This document shows, piece after piece, positions 46,761-49,482 of a stretch of DNA of 49,482 nucleotides. Source of the stretch: Candidatus Methanophagales archaeon. GTDB lineage: Archaea; Halobacteriota; Syntropharchaeia; Alkanophagales; Methanospirareceae. Within the stretch, counting starts at the first letter, position 1. The number at the start of each line of letters is the position of its first letter. The stretch lies in contig JAPDIG010000004.1 in the NCBI GenBank assembly GCA_025966525.1, forward strand, positions 1 to 49,482. Reading direction: 5' to 3'. The position numbers and the translations under genes are program-made. Under the pieces are notes generated by a model. It saw nothing but the letters and a program-made list of their open reading frames with translations, was not told where the DNA came from and did not search any database.

Positions 46761-48149
46761 ATGAGAGAGGAAGACGGGATAAAAAAGATATGCGAGGAGG
46801 TCATAGAGAGAATAAGACCTGATGAAAGAGAGAAAAATAAAGTACATGCAGTAATTGACTTTATAATCGCAAAGATAAATAAGAAAGCATCAGAGATGGG
46901 TATAGAGGCTCATGCAATCTCCGTAGGGTCAACCGCAAGAAATACATGGGTAAGTGGCGAGGCGGACATAGACATATTCATCATGTTTCCCGCGGGCATC
47001 TCAGAGAAGGACTTAAAAGAAAAAGGTCTTGCTCTCGCGAAAAGCATTTCAGATAGGTATGAGGAAAGATATGCCTCGCATCCGTATATTCACGCTTATT
47101 TTTATGATGCCGAAGGAAGAGAGCACGAGGCGGATTTAGTGCCCTGTTTTGCGGTAAAAGACGCATCGGAATTGAAATCCGCAGTTGACAGGACTCCTTT
47201 TCATAATGAATACATTGTAAGGAGAATACCAGGGCTGGAAGAAGAAGTGCTGCTGTTAAAACAATTTTTAAAATCTGCGGGAATTTATGGCTCTGAGCAA
47301 AGACGAAAGGGTTTCTCTGGTTATCTTTGCGAACTCCTCATCCTTAGATATTCCTCTTTCGTCGAGCTATTGCGAAACGCATCGAATTGGAAATACGGTG
47401 AAAAAATAGATATCGAAGGACGAGGAAAATACAAAGGGGAAGGAAAAGACCCACTTATTGTTATAGACCCTGTTGACCCGAACAGAAATGTAGCGGCAGC
47501 AGTATCGTTGGATTCTTTTTGCAAGTTAATAGATGCGGCGAGGGATTTTCTGGCGTGTCCCGATGCGAGTTTCTTCTTCCCTGCGAGGAAAAAAGAGATG
47601 AGCGAAGCAGAATTTGTAAAACTTGTGAAGGAAAGAGGAACAGAGTTCGTAATGGTGCTGTTTGAAGCGCCAGAGGTGGTGGAAGACATATTATTTCCAC
47701 AATTGAGAAAAGCAGAAGCATCTGTCTCAAATCTGATAGAACGGAATGAATTCAGGATATATCGGAGTGATGTTTCGGTGGAAGGGAGCAAAGCATTTTT
47801 GATATTCGAGTTGCTCGTTTGGAATCTCCCCCCGGTGAAAAAGCATATAGGTCCTCCAGTTACTTCAAAATACCATTCTGAGCAGTTTAAACGGAAATAT
47901 GCTTCGCAATCTTTACTTATTGAAAACGGCAGGTATGTCGTGGAAGTAAAGAGGAAATATACAGATGTAGTGGGATTGCTGAAAAACGAGCTGAGGTCAT
48001 GTAGTTTGGGAAAAGACGTATCAGCATCAATAGATAGGGGGTATGAGGTGTTAAGAACCGAGGAGATAAGTTTTTTTGACGGGCTTGGCTCTTTCTTCAG
48101 GGACTATTTTGATTTTTGCTTTAGCACGGTTCGGTTGGAATGTTCCTAA
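46761..48149 (+). CDS. cca: CCA-adding tRNA nucleotidyltransferase (archaeal class I)
   Basis: AISVGSTARNTWVSGEADIDIFIMFP, HEADLVPCFAV, RRKGFSGYLCELLILRYSSF, DPVDPNRNVAAAVS. Confidence 0.95.
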   Translation: MREEDGIKKICEEVIERIRPDEREKNKVHAVIDFIIAKINKKASEMGIEAHAISVGSTARNTWVSGEADIDIFIMFPAGISEKDLKEKGLALAKSISDRYEERYASHPYIHAYFYDAEGREHEADLVPCFAVKDASELKSAVDRTPFHNEYIVRRIPGLEEEVLLLKQFLKSAGIYGSEQRRKGFSGYLCELLILRYSSFVELLRNASNWKYGEKIDIEGRGKYKGEGKDPLIVIDPVDPNRNVAAAVSLDSFCKLIDAARDFLACPDASFFFPARKKEMSEAEFVKLVKERGTEFVMVLFEAPEVVEDILFPQLRKAEASVSNLIERNEFRIYRSDVSVEGSKAFLIFELLVWNLPPVKKHIGPPVTSKYHSEQFKRKYASQSLLIENGRYVVEVKRKYTDVVGLLKNELRSCSLGKDVSASIDRGYEVLRTEEISFFDGLGSFFRDYFDFCFSTVRLECS

Positions 48150-48389
48150 AACTTCAACGGAATCGCCCAAGTATACCTCCTCTTTTATGTCAATCACAAT
48201 CCATAGGTGTAATCACACTCCGGAGATAAAGGTATCCGAAACCAAGCTCTTTGTTTTAAATATCCCTTATCCATGTACCAAACAATAGTGGACAAAAATA
48301 ATACCAATAATTCGAATCGTTTTTCGTATGCATCGAGCATGTTATCTTATTTATATTTGTGATTTTTTCATCGAGCAGTACTCCATGAT

Positions 48390-49427
48390 TTATCCTTCAA
48401 TCAAAACGTCATCGAGTGGACGCCGTGGCATGGCGCGTTTTTGCGGCTCGGCGTAGCCGATACGAAACAAGAGTTGAGGCAAATCCGCAAGCCCCAAAAT
48501 TGCCCGCAGTCTTGTCCTCAGATCCTGCACTTCCACTGGCTGGTTCAGGAAAGCATACTGCAGACCCATTGAAGTAGCGGTCAGGACAAAGCGCTCGAAC
48601 ATTTCTCCGACTTCCAGCAGGCTTTCTTTGGTGTCCTCGCCATGTACAATGACAAGTGCGGCAGCTTCTTTTGCGAATTGATAGTCCTTTTTCGCCTGAG
48701 GTTTCCCCAGGTCGAAAGTTCGCATAAACCAGGGTCCCAGCCACGAGATGATTCCCGGAATTCCAAAACCGTACGCTGCAATGCCATCGCCTCGTCGGGT
48801 CCAATTGGAACGAACCCAGGACGCTAATTCCTGGCGAAATGCGGGATCAGACATCTGAATGTAATCGCCCTCGGAGACCAGTTCAGCAATGCTGGTTTGT
48901 ATCGCTTTGTCTGTAACGATACGAATGGCGGCTTTTTTACCGGCAGTGAGCTTCTGAAGTCTTTTCAGTTCGTCTTCGGCTAAAGACCGCACTTCGTATG
49001 CATTGCGGTTGGTGCGTCGTTGAACGATAGCGTGAAAAAGCTTTTTCAGCTCATGGTCAGTTTGACTACTTTCGGATAACCTGGCAAACGCCAACAATTC
49101 CGGTGTATTCGCTTTCGGCTGATATTGCACGGTACAGGCATAGCCAAAATACGCTGCGGCGACCCGTAGATTCATAATCGCTGCACCGATGCTGATGACC
49201 AGTTCGCGGTTGTCGGGGTCCACAACATGAAGACGTCTGGTGTAATCAGCGTAAATGAACACACCGTCAGGCTGAAGCTTAAATTTCCAGGGTTGGGTAT
49301 TGTGTCCCGAAGGGGCGAGGATCGCATACCTGAGCAAGAATTTGAACTTCTCCTCTAAGGCACCATCCTTTGGGAAATCCTGTTCTGCCACCTGCCAGGG
49401 TGTAAACATGGGATTAAATTTCAACAT
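48390..49427 (-). CDS. Nitroreductase-like (Acg-type) FMN oxidoreductase
   Basis: LAPSGHNTQPWKFKLQPDGVFIYADYTRRLHVVDPDNRELVISIGAAIMNL, VQRRTNRNAYEVRSL. Confidence 0.88.
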   Translation of the reverse strand: MLKFNPMFTPWQVAEQDFPKDGALEEKFKFLLRYAILAPSGHNTQPWKFKLQPDGVFIYADYTRRLHVVDPDNRELVISIGAAIMNLRVAAAYFGYACTVQYQPKANTPELLAFARLSESSQTDHELKKLFHAIVQRRTNRNAYEVRSLAEDELKRLQKLTAGKKAAIRIVTDKAIQTSIAELVSEGDYIQMSDPAFRQELASWVRSNWTRRGDGIAAYGFGIPGIISWLGPWFMRTFDLGKPQAKKDYQFAKEAAALVIVHGEDTKESLLEVGEMFERFVLTATSMGLQYAFLNQPVEVQDLRTRLRAILGLADLPQLLFRIGYAEPQKRAMPRRPLDDVLIEG

Positions 49428-49482
49428 CTCTTCAACCGCATAGAACTTTTTGCTCGCTCCATATTATCTGCCGGCATTTTTA

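Overview
The window looks like a euryarchaeal chromosome segment. The gene set suggests an ANME-1 / Methanophagales / Syntrophoarchaeum-like relative, but that assignment is inference from gene content only. Left part (0.1-10.6 kb): acetyl-CoA decarbonylase/synthase genes cdhC-cdhD-cdhE, argF, a histone-deacetylase-like hydrolase, and crotonase / 3-hydroxyacyl-CoA dehydrogenase / DUF35 / thiolase genes. Middle part: rfcL, rpiA, mfnB, a tungstate-type ABC transporter (wtpB-C-A), an unlinked 5S rRNA, a phenylacetate-CoA-ligase-like gene, xseB, fumarase alpha, an ArsA-type ATPase, larC, aRF1, tRNA-Gly, rpoL, csl4 and a bacterial-type ruvC. Right part: radical SAM genes, priL, IDH, a UbiD-like decarboxylase, tRNA-Pro, xseA, thpR, uppS, polD small subunit (DP1), thioredoxin, a Tes/MJ0619-like radical SAM enzyme, a remnant AAA/STAND-type ATPase with a TPR partner, gatA, cca and a foreign-looking nitroreductase. 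The observations I rate highest are: (1) an unannotated two-hairpin H/ACA-like RNA on the minus strand at ~41473-41628; (2) a decayed ATPase next to an apparently intact TPR partner at 43.2-45.3 kb; (3) a tRNA-Gly gene whose first 15 nt encode the C-terminus and stop codon of rpoL; (4) an aRF1 that seems to lack its C-domain minidomain; (5) decayed molbindin and ABC-ATPase fragments flanking the tungstate transporter; (6) bacterial-type RuvC and ExoVII in an archaeal replication/repair background. No CRISPR array or intact mobile element was found.
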